A stretch of 32,534 nucleotides of DNA from Methanomicrobiales archaeon (GTDB lineage Archaea; Halobacteriota; Methanomicrobia; Methanomicrobiales; Methanospirillaceae), in NCBI GenBank assembly GCA_026394715.1, contig JAPKXR010000217.1, forward strand, positions 1-32,534. Direction: 5' to 3'. Made by a program: the position numbers and the translations under genes. The notes below the pieces were generated by a model that saw nothing but the letters and a program-made list of their open reading frames with translations, ran no database searches and was not told where the DNA came from. Below, piece by piece: positions 8,484 to 16,178 of the stretch (its first letter is position 1; each line of letters begins with the position of its first letter).

Positions 8484-8490
8484 TTTTTTT
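8484..8490 (+). terminator. T7 run downstream of ppk1
   Basis: Seven consecutive T residues 35 nt after the ppk1 stop codon. Archaeal RNA polymerase responds to such U-tracts. No strong hairpin precedes it. Confidence 0.4.
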
Positions 8491-8575
8491 CCTGGCGTCA
8501 CTTTCGCACCTTGGTCAAAAAGGTTAATCGCCGTAAAGACGGATCTCTTTCCACAACATTTCAGAAACCAACACC

Positions 8576-9052
8576 ATGATTGTACTAGGTATTGACCCGG
8601 GTCTTGCGCGTATGGGGTACGGGGTGATCGAGAAGACGGGGAACAAGGCCATCCACGTCACCCATGGCTGCATTACGACCGCAAGGGAAGATGCATCGGC
8701 GGGTTCACGGCTCAATTTCCTCTACGAGGGACTCAAAGACCTGTTTATTGAACACCGTCCGGAGTGTGCGGCAATTGAAAAATTATTTTTTTCAAAAAAT
8801 ATCACGTCCGCGATGGGTGTCGCGGAAGTCCGTGGTATCATCCTCCTGATTTGCGCACAGGAAGGTGTCCCCGTGACAGAATATACCCCGAACCAGGTGA
8901 AGCAGGCGATAACGGGGTCGGGGCGTGCGGACAAGAAACAGGTGCAGGAGATGATCAGGCGGCTCCTCCACCTGGAGGAAATCCCGAGGCCTGATGACGC
9001 TGCCGACGGCCTGTCCATCGCGCTCTGCCACATCCATACCATGAGGCACTAA
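8576..9052 (+). CDS. ruvC: Holliday junction resolvase RuvC (bacterial type)
   Basis: RNase-H-fold endonuclease that cuts Holliday junctions symmetrically. The four catalytic acidic residues are all present: Asp7 (VLGIDPG), Glu68 (AAIEKLFF), Asp141 and Asp144 (DDAADGLSIA). The FFSKN segment after the glutamate and YTPNQVKQAITGSGRADKKQV in the central part are typical of bacterial RuvC. At 158 residues it is standard length. Archaea normally resolve junctions with Hjc, an unrelated fold, so this gene looks bacterial in origin. It leads a ruvC-ruvA-ruvB run on one strand. ATG at 8576; upstream promoter elements are not obvious. Confidence 0.96.
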   Translation: MIVLGIDPGLARMGYGVIEKTGNKAIHVTHGCITTAREDASAGSRLNFLYEGLKDLFIEHRPECAAIEKLFFSKNITSAMGVAEVRGIILLICAQEGVPVTEYTPNQVKQAITGSGRADKKQVQEMIRRLLHLEEIPRPDDAADGLSIALCHIHTMRH

Positions 9053-9055
9053 CAA

Positions 9056-9190
9056 ATGTTACCTTCTTCCGTTGCGGTTATTGTTATCCCGTGTCTGTCC
9101 CTGTTGCGTGCTGGCGGGGCCTCCGTATACCTCCGTTACCGGTGCGGGTGCAGAGGGAAGGACCCCGTGGGTAGGAGTGGACACCTGTGA
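9056..9190 (+). CDS. possible 44-residue protein between ruvC and ruvA
   Basis: An ORF of 44 codons starts with ATG three bases after the ruvC stop codon and ends with a TGA that overlaps the GTG start of ruvA (GTGA, 9187-9190). This is the arrangement of a translationally coupled gene. The N-terminal third is hydrophobic (SVAVIVIPCLSLL), followed by an Arg/Gly/Cys-rich tail with a CGC motif. There is no clear ribosome binding site and no known family. It may be a real small membrane peptide, or chance filling of the gap whose translation merely carries ribosomes to ruvA. Confidence 0.3.
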   Translation: MLPSSVAVIVIPCLSLLRAGGASVYLRYRCGCRGKDPVGRSGHL

Positions 9191-9792
9191 TATCACAACT
9201 CTGTGGAGAAATTGTTGCCACCGGGGATGGATTTGTGGTACTGGATGTTGGTGGTGTAGGGTACCGCGTCAATATGACGACAACAGATATTCTCAGCCTT
9301 TCCAGCAGTCCGGGGAAGAAAACGGTGCACACCCACCTTATTGTACGGGAGGACGCACTCACCCTGTACGGGTTCCTTGATACGTTCGACCTCGAGGTGT
9401 TCCAGCTCCTCATCGCGGTGAACCGTGTCGGTCCCCAGCTGGCCCTCTCAATCCTCTCACAGGTACCGGCGAAGGAATTTGTCCAGGCGGTTACCGGCGA
9501 GGACGAGAAACGGTTGACAAGGCTTTCCGGGATCGGACCGCGGAACGCCAAAAGATTAATCCTCGAACTAAAAGACCGGATGAAGGAGCGTCTCCCGGTC
9601 GTCACTGCCGGGGCATCCGGGGTCGCGGGCAATATCCGGGAGGACGTGGCAGATGCCCTTGTTGCACTGGGGTTCCCCCCGCGCGAATCGTATGATGCGG
9701 TTGATGAGACCTGCAGAATTACGGGGCCGGCCGATTCACAGGTACTGTTGAAAGCGTCCCTTCTACACTTGAAGGAGAGGAAAAAGCGATGA
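9187..9792 (+). CDS. ruvA: Holliday junction branch-migration protein RuvA
   Basis: DNA-binding subunit that holds the four-way junction and loads RuvB. The 201 residues show the three-domain plan: an OB-fold N-terminus ([23 protein letters not shown] is its first part), two helix-hairpin-helix motifs ([13 protein letters not shown] near 79-91 and [14 protein letters not shown] near 112-125), and a flexible linker followed by the small C-terminal domain III that contacts RuvB ([20 protein letters not shown]). The GTG start at 9187 follows TAGGAGTGG. It overlaps ruvB by four bases (ATGA), so the two are translationally coupled. Confidence 0.96.
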   Translation: MISQLCGEIVATGDGFVVLDVGGVGYRVNMTTTDILSLSSSPGKKTVHTHLIVREDALTLYGFLDTFDLEVFQLLIAVNRVGPQLALSILSQVPAKEFVQAVTGEDEKRLTRLSGIGPRNAKRLILELKDRMKERLPVVTAGASGVAGNIREDVADALVALGFPPRESYDAVDETCRITGPADSQVLLKASLLHLKERKKR

Positions 9793-10781
9793 GGGAGTCG
9801 GTGATCGATGCGGTTTCAACCGCCGGGGACGCTGTCGAGGAGACGATCCGGCCGTCAAGGCTCAGGGAATTTATTGGCCAGGACGGCTTGAAAGAAACGC
9901 TCTCTATTGCAATTGAAGCCGCACAGAAACGTCAAAAACCCCTCGACCATATCCTGTTTTCAGGTCCACCAGGCCTTGGGAAGACAACGCTTGCCCATAT
10001 TATCGCCCACGAGATGGGTACCGGTATCCATACGACGAGCGGGCCCGTGCTGGAGAAACCCGGGGACCTCGCCGCTATTCTAACGACCCTTTCGGAAGGC
10101 GATCTCCTGTTTATCGATGAAGTCCACCGGCTCAGCCCGGTTGTGGAAGAAGTGCTGTACCCGGCGATGGAAGACCTCGCAATCGATGTCATGATTGGCG
10201 AAGGTCCGGGCGCCCGGTCTATCCGGCTGGATATTGAGCATTTCACGTTAATCGGGGCCACCACAAAGATCGGCCTCCTGGGTTCACCGTTCCGTGACCG
10301 CTTCGGCCTGATATGTCGCCTCAACCTGTACAGTCCCGGAGAACTTGCGGAAGTGATCAGGCGGAGCGCTGGTATCATGCAGGTCACTATTACGGATGAG
10401 GCCGCCCGTGAGATTGCCGGCAGGAGCCGGGGGACACCGCGGATTGCAAACCGGCTCCTCCGGAGGGTCGGTGATTTTGCGTTAGTGCGAAGCGATGGCA
10501 CGATCACCCGGGAGGTGGCCGCGCATGCCCTTACCCTGCTGGGCATAGACGCGCTTGGGCTTGACGACCTTGACCGGCGGATCCTGACGGTTATATCCGA
10601 GGACTTCCGGGGGGGCCCCGTCGGGCTCAAGACGATTGCGATCTCAGTCGGGGAAGAGTCAAGGACGATTGAGGACGTGTACGAACCGTATCTGATACAG
10701 ATCGGGTTTATAAAAAGGACCACCCAGGGAAGAGAGACCACGCCGGCAGCCGGGACGCATATCCACCAGCAATGGTGGTAA
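9789..10781 (+). CDS. ruvB: Holliday junction branch-migration helicase RuvB
   Basis: AAA+ motor that pumps DNA through the RuvA-bound junction. Walker A GPPGLGKT (59-66, Lys65), Walker B LLFIDE (106-111), sensor I in the IGATT segment, the arginine-finger region SPFRDRFG, and sensor II in [12 protein letters not shown] are all visible. The C-terminal winged helix ends in [12 protein letters not shown] and [12 protein letters not shown]. At 330 residues it is complete. The start overlaps the ruvA stop (ATGA). Together with ruvC the cluster is a full bacterial RuvABC resolvasome in what is otherwise an archaeal genome. A T6 run follows at about 10825. Confidence 0.97.
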   Translation: MRESVIDAVSTAGDAVEETIRPSRLREFIGQDGLKETLSIAIEAAQKRQKPLDHILFSGPPGLGKTTLAHIIAHEMGTGIHTTSGPVLEKPGDLAAILTTLSEGDLLFIDEVHRLSPVVEEVLYPAMEDLAIDVMIGEGPGARSIRLDIEHFTLIGATTKIGLLGSPFRDRFGLICRLNLYSPGELAEVIRRSAGIMQVTITDEAAREIAGRSRGTPRIANRLLRRVGDFALVRSDGTITREVAAHALTLLGIDALGLDDLDRRILTVISEDFRGGPVGLKTIAISVGEESRTIEDVYEPYLIQIGFIKRTTQGRETTPAAGTHIHQQWW

Positions 10782-10830
10782 CACTGGCGTTTTTATCCAC
10801 CTATTAATTTTGGTGTTATCGCCTTTTTTG
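10780..10830 (+). terminator. hairpin and T-run after ruvB
   Basis: TAACAC, overlapping the ruvB stop codon, can pair with GTGTTA near 10814-10819, followed by TCGCC and six T residues. A second poly-A/poly-T stretch lies at 10838-10860. The T-run is the more reliable part of this call. Confidence 0.4.
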
Positions 10831-10988
10831 GAACCCTAAAAAAAAAGAGCTAGTGTTTTTTCCAGCACATAGGATCGGTTGGTTCAACCAACAGGAGGAG
10901 GGGTGCGCTGTTCAGGGATTTTGTAGTCATGATTTCATGGTATTACCACCGTATTTCGTTTTTTCTGGTCACTCACCGGCACTCATTT

Positions 10989-11261
10989 TTAGAATATCGT
11001 GACAACCACGTCGGAGATCTCGGTAACTTCATCAATCTCCCTTGTTATTGGCGGGTGTACTATTTCGGATGCCCGGGCGAAGAAGGCCCATTGCCTCTCC
11101 GGCTCAGTTGTTGAGAGGGCGAACGGGAGAACCTCGGGGTTGGGGTCAACCATCCTGGCTATTGCATTCCATTTTTTGATTTCCCTGTTTTGATCTGATA
11201 TCAGGGTGTGGATGGTCCTCCGCTCAGATCGTTCCCCTTGTTCTTCTGTCAGGTCATCCAT
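10989..11261 (-). CDS. hypothetical protein
   Basis: A 90-residue soluble, charged protein that I cannot assign. The first third is Glu/Arg/Gln-rich (DDLTEEQGERSERR), the middle has a helix with RARAS-like spacing after EPERQWAFF, and the C-terminus is acidic with a final beta-like DVVVTIF. No cysteines or membrane segments. The ATG at 11261 is preceded by GGTGAGG at good spacing; an ATG-less extension upstream to 11288 is unlikely. It is divergent from the HTH-PAS regulator, with about 90 nt of AT-rich sequence between them that probably holds both promoters. Confidence 0.6.
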   Translation of the reverse strand: MDDLTEEQGERSERRTIHTLISDQNREIKKWNAIARMVDPNPEVLPFALSTTEPERQWAFFARASEIVHPPITREIDEVTEISDVVVTIF

Positions 11262-11353
11262 GGGCCTCACCGTCGGAGTGATACACACTAATTATCATTA
11301 TTCTATTTATAATTATGTGGCAGTGTATAGCATTTGATTGATATATTATTGTA

Positions 11354-12025
11354 ATGCATAAACATATTGCAATAACGAATTGTATTGAAGTTATTCGTTG
11401 CAATGTGGCAGGAGCATTCAATTTTACCAGGGAAGATCTTGCGAGTGGACCGGGTGGGTGTTTGGTTGTGTTAAAAGAGAAGGAAAGAGAACAATCCAGA
11501 TTTATTGAAATACTCCGAGACTATCCGAGGGGGTTGACAATTGAAGAAATTTCAAAGATCCTGCCACTTAACAGGAATGCGACTTCAAAGTACCTCAACC
11601 GGATGCTCATTTCGGGCCAGGTTGAGATGAAGACATTTGGTCCGGCCAAAGTTTTTTTTATCTCGAAGAGAATGCCAATTGCCGGTCTTCTCAACCTGAC
11701 ATCAGACCTCATTATGGTCCTTGACCATGAAATGTTTGTACGGTATGCGAATGACCGGCTGCTGAATGTTTTTTTGGTCCAGCGTTCAGACCTTATCGCC
11801 CGTCATATTGACCATACACCGTTTGGAGCATGTATCAGTCTTGCATTCCGTCAAAAAATCAGCGACGGTGAAAAAGGGAATGAAAGTATTTTCGAGGAAA
11901 AAATGAGTATTAAAGGGGAGAACTGGCATTTTTATGGGAAATGTGTCCCCGTCGTATTCGAACAGGGGGAGTCCGGGGTATCAGTAATTCTCCGGGATGT
12001 CACCAGGCCGAATGTACCCTCCTGA
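11354..12025 (+). CDS. winged-helix transcriptional regulator with PAS domain
   Basis: A 223-residue cytosolic sensor-regulator. Residues about 45-105 form a winged helix (RDYPRGLTIEEISKILPLNRNATSKYLNRMLISGQVEMKTFGP), where the stretch NRNATSKYLNRM is the recognition helix. Residues about 112-215 form a PAS domain starting LTSDLIMVLDHEMFVRYAND and ending ESGVSVILRDVTR. This architecture is very common in Methanomicrobiales, where signals and targets are mostly unknown. The first 36 residues are unconvincing and a start near the GTG before LKEKEREQSRF is possible; AT-rich boxes at about 11313 and 11343 fit either choice. Divergent from the 90-residue hypothetical gene, which is a candidate target. 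Confidence 0.85.
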   Translation: MHKHIAITNCIEVIRCNVAGAFNFTREDLASGPGGCLVVLKEKEREQSRFIEILRDYPRGLTIEEISKILPLNRNATSKYLNRMLISGQVEMKTFGPAKVFFISKRMPIAGLLNLTSDLIMVLDHEMFVRYANDRLLNVFLVQRSDLIARHIDHTPFGACISLAFRQKISDGEKGNESIFEEKMSIKGENWHFYGKCVPVVFEQGESGVSVILRDVTRPNVPS

Positions 12026-13193
12026 CAGCGGGGTCCCGGTATTCCCTGGTTGGAGAGCAACACCTGGTGATGACAACTCCCAGGTGTAAACGGTCTGGTA
12101 TGCCGGGTATGGCCCACGCCAGAAACCAAACATTAATGGCTTTTTTCCTGAAAACGGCTGCATGGTATTTTCAACCTGCTGATTGCTGTTCTCCAACGTC
12201 TGGAAGGGGTGTTAGTAAGGACCAGGGCCCTTTTTTTCCCGGCTCCTGATTTTGTGTATGGCCTGGTTGGCATCATGACTGTTTTTTTCCCGTTAATGAA
12301 ATAGTACAATTACCTATTTTCCCCTGTGCCCCCGGAAAAAGAGGCATTCATTTCAGACTGCGATACCTGTTTCAATTCAGGCCGGCCCCGGAAAAATCCC
12401 GCCATAATCCGGCCTCTTTAACCCAAAAATAAGCCCTGTTATCATCATTGCCCGCACGTTAGTAACCCCACTTCAGACGGTGTCCGGATTTTGGTTTGGT
12501 ACTGCCGTTATTTCTTTCCGTTTCTGGTAATAACTAATATTCAGCCCTCTTTTAAAATAACCTCATTATCTCCGTTTTTTGTCAGGATCCAGGCTCAAAA
12601 TGAGGTTGGTTGACTGTAACCTGCCGTTACCTGGCACTGTTGTATGACTGAAAAAAGGGAGCGTCAGCCAGCCTTAAGAAATTTCGATTCTGCAGCCTTC
12701 TCTGGCATGCGAAAGAAGAGCAGGATTTTTATCACCTTCCCTGATCTTCGTTAAGCCGACTAATGGGCGTCGATATTAAAATTATGCTATTTTTATAGGA
12801 AAATTGTTTCAGCAGCTCTCTGATAACAGCTGGAAGTGAAAAAATGTATCTCACATTTTCCAACAGATGGGGGTTCCCTTATTTTTTATCATGGCCTGGA
12901 CTGCGATGGCGTTCGTATGCCCGGGAACATCCGGACATTTTTTACCCGGGTTTCCAAACCGGGAATGAAAACGTGTCCCTGTCCTGCTCGCCGGTATCTC
13001 CCGAATCGCTGAATGCGGTGAAAAATGCACAACAATCATCTTACGGAGGATATGGAAGGCGCATTACACAGTGCCCCTGGATTTTTCCATCCCGCAAGAA
13101 CAGGTGTGGGGTGATGTTTTTCTCCCGGTGATTATTGGAATATTCCGCTAAAGAAGTTACGGTGCAAACCCGGGTTATACGAGGCGTGCGGTA
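12026..13193. other. gene-poor stretch of about 1.2 kb
   Basis: No convincing gene on either strand. Visible structure: an 8-bp inverted repeat ACACCTGG/CCAGGTGT (12060-12087), a 7-bp AGGCCGG/CCGGCCT (12379-12415), and several T7 runs (for example around 12229 and 12288). From about 12250 to 12840 no long reading frame is open in any frame. A 95-codon plus-strand ORF at 12844-13131 has an upstream GGAAGTGA and an AT-rich box but a Trp/Pro/Ser-rich composition unlike its neighbours. The stretch could be a decayed gene region, a long leader or an untranslated RNA locus. Confidence 0.5.
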
Positions 13194-14789
13194 TCAGAGC
13201 GGACGAATGGTATGGTCGAGTTTCAGCCCGAATGCACGCTCAAAATTTTTGGCCTCATTGTCTACACCCCAGGACTCAAACTGGCAGTCTTCGCGAGCTA
13301 CAATCTCAAGTTCCGCCGTCTTATTATTAATTTTTGTGAAGGATACCCGTTCGATAAGGGCTGCATGTCGCCGGTCAAGGCTCTCTGAAAGGCGAAGGAA
13401 CGTTGAGAGAATGGTGACCAGTTCTTTTCCCGGTTCATCGAGTTCAGGCATCTCGAACTCCTTTTTCCTTGGCAGTTTCTTCCGGTGATAACGGGCAATG
13501 TTCGCCATTATCAGGACCTCATTTTGGTCAAATCCGAGCAGGTCACTATTCCTGATAATGTAATAGGAATGTGCATGGTGGTTGTTGAACGAGATCAGGG
13601 ACCCGATATCATGCAGAAATGATGCGTATTCAAGCAGTTCCCGTTCACCTGGACCAAGGGTATGAAGTCCCACTGTTTTACCGCTATCAAACAGCTCGAG
13701 TGCGATGGTCGAGACAGTCCGTGCGTGGTACTCGTTGATCCCAAACGCCCGTCCTGTGAGGAGTACGCTTTTCTCCCTGACGGACAGGTGGCCGAGAAGT
13801 GGGAACCCCTCCATTTTTGAGAGATAATCGGCAAGAAGGCCGTCCTGTAGCCCTCTCTGTGTTACTTCAAGTTCCCGGATGTTCAGGTCCTGCATCAGTG
13901 TGTCAATGATTGCAGTGCCGGCAATAATGATATCCGCCCTTTCAGGATTGATCCCCGGTATTTTACGGCGCTCTGTAAGCGATGAAGAACAAATGACGGG
14001 GACCGCTTTTTTAAGGTCTGATGCGGAAAGGATCGTCCGTTTCGGGTCACCGGGATGAGATGACCTTGCTGCGATATCACAAAGATTGATGATCGTCCCG
14101 GAACTGCCTACCACGAGGTCAACGGGATGACGACCTGCCTGTCGCACCACCGGGCGTGCCTCATTCCGGATATAGTCCCTGATCTCTTCATACCGGGACC
14201 CGGTGACGGGTCCTGTAACCCCGTCCGGGAAGAACATGTTCGTCAGCCGGATCGTGCCAAGACGCATGCTTGACAGGTAACTGCACCCATCGCTCCCCCC
14301 GATTGCCACTTCGGTGCTACCGCCCCCGATATCAATGATCATGATCTGCTCGTCTTTCAGGTTCATCGCGGCAGTGACGCCCATAAAAATCAACCGGGCC
14401 TCCTCCCTGCCTGATATTACCTGCACGTCCAGGTGTGACTCTTTCCTGAGCCTGGAAAGGAAATCGTACCGGTTCTGTGCTTCCCGTGTGGCGGAAGTGG
14501 CAACGGCTACAAATTCTTCGGCACTAAAAGAGTGGGCAAGTTCGACAAACCTTCCTGCGACCATGACTGCCCTGTCCATGGCCTCCTCCGTGATGAGCCC
14601 GGTCAGAAACTCCCCTTCGCCAAGCCTTACTGCTTCCTTCTGGTTCGAAAGAACGATATACGAGCAATCAGGGTTCAGCCTTACAACAAACAACCGGATG
14701 GAATTGGTGCCGATGTCAATGAATGCAACGGTCCGTGATGATTCCTGCGCCTTTTTTCCTGTCATTCGTGTATACTCCGTTTTTTTCAT
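13194..14789 (-). CDS. ppx: exopolyphosphatase / Ppx-GppA family phosphatase with C-terminal HD domain
   Basis: Removes terminal phosphate from polyphosphate, and possibly also from pppGpp. The 531 residues begin with the ASKHA-fold phosphate loop (FIDIGTNSIRLFVV, about 24-37), continue with the SGREEARLIFMGV motif and the second glycine-rich loop IIDIGGGSTEVAIG, and end with an HD-like domain (LHDIGSLISFNNHHAHSYYII) of the long Ppx subfamily. Two starts are possible. The ATG at 14789 overlaps the stop codon of a possible upstream ORF (ATGA). The ATG at 14765 has a GGAG nine bases upstream. It is the natural counterpart of ppk1 at 6299. Confidence 0.93.
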   Translation of the reverse strand: MKKTEYTRMTGKKAQESSRTVAFIDIGTNSIRLFVVRLNPDCSYIVLSNQKEAVRLGEGEFLTGLITEEAMDRAVMVAGRFVELAHSFSAEEFVAVATSATREAQNRYDFLSRLRKESHLDVQVISGREEARLIFMGVTAAMNLKDEQIMIIDIGGGSTEVAIGGSDGCSYLSSMRLGTIRLTNMFFPDGVTGPVTGSRYEEIRDYIRNEARPVVRQAGRHPVDLVVGSSGTIINLCDIAARSSHPGDPKRTILSASDLKKAVPVICSSSLTERRKIPGINPERADIIIAGTAIIDTLMQDLNIRELEVTQRGLQDGLLADYLSKMEGFPLLGHLSVREKSVLLTGRAFGINEYHARTVSTIALELFDSGKTVGLHTLGPGERELLEYASFLHDIGSLISFNNHHAHSYYIIRNSDLLGFDQNEVLIMANIARYHRKKLPRKKEFEMPELDEPGKELVTILSTFLRLSESLDRRHAALIERVSFTKINNKTAELEIVAREDCQFESWGVDNEAKNFERAFGLKLDHTIRPL

Positions 14790-15043
14790 CTGGCGGATCG
14801 TGCGAAATAGCCTGGTCTTACCGTATGCGGGAAAGTTTTTTGCGGACTATTTTTTTTAAGAACGCTATTTCGTTTCACTGTTTGATTATAATTTATATGT
14901 TTTTTTATCATTCCCTGTATGTGCGGGATTGGATTGGCCGGTGGAGTCCCAGCCAATCCGTTTAATATCTCACTGTTTACATCATTAGCATTCACTGGGA
15001 TAATAACTTCTGGCTCCCGGGACCGGTGATTATTTTTGGACAT
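14786..15043 (-). CDS. possible 85-residue hypothetical protein upstream of ppx
   Basis: An ATG-initiated ORF starts 12 nt after the stop codon of the MFS gene, and its TGA overlaps the upstream ATG of ppx (ATGA, 14786-14789). The product would be hydrophilic and basic: a polar N-terminus (SKNNHRSREPEVIIPVNAND), a Pro/Gly stretch, then a Lys/Asn-rich tail. Against it: codons are AT-ending and unlike the neighbours, there is no ribosome binding site, and the ppx promoter (ACATATAAATTATAATC-like, about 14880-14900) would lie inside it. The tight junctions on both sides are the only real support. Confidence 0.33.
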   Translation of the reverse strand: MSKNNHRSREPEVIIPVNANDVNSEILNGLAGTPPANPIPHIQGMIKKHINYNQTVKRNSVLKKNSPQKTFPHTVRPGYFARSAR

Positions 15044-15055
15044 TTCTGGTATATA

Positions 15056-16165
15056 TCAGGAAAGCGTGCATATTTTCTCCACCCTGCACTGTATGCAGAA
15101 CCCAATGGTCCCGGCGACAATAAGGCATAAGGACCCGGTGATTAGAAAAGCTGTTAAAAATCCAAGATGTTCCGCGATAAATGTGATAAAAAACGGAATA
15201 ATTGTCATACCAAGATAACTTGACGTATTAAACAGGCCCATGAAAGTTCCTTGTTCTTTTCCTGCATCAGCGAGGAAGGCGAGTTGGGCGATCATAATAA
15301 TGCCCGCAAATGCACCAATGACAATAAAAGCCCATGAAGAAACGTAAGCCGCTATAACCGCCGCCGCAGAGATGAGTGCTGCAATCTTTATTGTCGGAAT
15401 CGGGGCAAATTTCATATGGGACACGAAAAGTATTGCAATTGCGGTAGCACCACTCATGGCGGCAATCTGAATACCGATCAAATCCGGACTGTTGCCGCTG
15501 AATTGCGGGTACATGGCTGTCACGGCGCCGGTTATACCGACCAGGACAACCGAGGAAAACCACAGCCAGAAATACTTTCTGAAATTATATACCAGGTTTT
15601 TCAGCACAGGGATTCCCACGGATAGGGGGATGGTTGTTTTCCACCCGCTAACGGGTGTGAGAATGCTGATTATAAATGGAATGATTGATACCAATAAAAA
15701 AAGCTGTGTCCCGGCTGACCTGTAGCTCAGCACCTTACTGGCCAGACCTGAAATGATAAGGCCTGCGATAAGCCCGATATTTAATAAGGCCAAAAAAAAT
15801 CCCATTGCCCGCGTGTGATCAGGGCGTGAATTGATATACGACATTGCAGACGCAATAAAAAGTCCTGCACCGACACCCTCTGCCAACCTCGCAAAAATTG
15901 TTATATACACAGATGAATCGAGGAGAAGGAGAACACCGGAAACGATTGTCAGCAGGAGCCCTGCCCTGATAAAATATGCCGGTCCCCACCGGTCCGATGC
16001 TATCCCTGCCGGCAGTGTCAGAAGAAATGCGCCGAGAAAATAAGCGGAAAATATCTGGCCCTGCACTGCTGTTCCGGAAGCATACGATGCGAGGTCAGGG
16101 ATGATGGTATTAGATAGCGCCATCACTGAGAAAATACCCAGGTATAACGTTATCAGGGCTCTCAT
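15056..16165 (-). CDS. MFS transporter
   Basis: Major facilitator superfamily permease of 369 residues with 11-12 hydrophobic segments. The MFS loop 2-3 signature appears as GIASDRWGPAYFIRAG near residues 53-68, followed by the arginine of LAEGVGAGLFIASAM in helix 4, a typical drug/metabolite-proton antiporter pattern. Substrate unknown. A TTG further upstream (16201) would overlap the preceding gene; the ATG at 16165 lies 13 nt after the aCPSF1 stop and opens directly on the first helix, so it is preferred. It is probably co-transcribed with psmB and aCPSF1. Its codons are more AT-rich than those of aCPSF1, so it may be a later insertion in the operon. Confidence 0.9.
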   Translation of the reverse strand: MRALITLYLGIFSVMALSNTIIPDLASYASGTAVQGQIFSAYFLGAFLLTLPAGIASDRWGPAYFIRAGLLLTIVSGVLLLLDSSVYITIFARLAEGVGAGLFIASAMSYINSRPDHTRAMGFFLALLNIGLIAGLIISGLASKVLSYRSAGTQLFLLVSIIPFIISILTPVSGWKTTIPLSVGIPVLKNLVYNFRKYFWLWFSSVVLVGITGAVTAMYPQFSGNSPDLIGIQIAAMSGATAIAILFVSHMKFAPIPTIKIAALISAAAVIAAYVSSWAFIVIGAFAGIIMIAQLAFLADAGKEQGTFMGLFNTSSYLGMTIIPFFITFIAEHLGFLTAFLITGSLCLIVAGTIGFCIQCRVEKICTLS

Positions 16166-16178
16166 GGGTAACTTTTTT

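Noticed and set aside
9932-10741. A 269-codon open frame on the minus strand
   Set aside because: It is antisense to ruvB over its full length, rich in Arg, Ser and Pro, and has no domain signature. It is a by-product of the GC-rich codon use of ruvB.
12067-12182. Box C-like GTGATGA with a distant CTGA, considered as a C/D-box sRNA
   Set aside because: The D box is more than 100 nt away and no D'/C' pair is present, which does not fit an archaeal C/D sRNA of about 60 nt.
12844-13131. A 95-codon plus-strand ORF in the gene-poor stretch
   Set aside because: Upstream signals are fair, but the Trp, Pro, Ser and Arg bias and codon use do not resemble the neighbouring genes. Not strong enough for a gene call.
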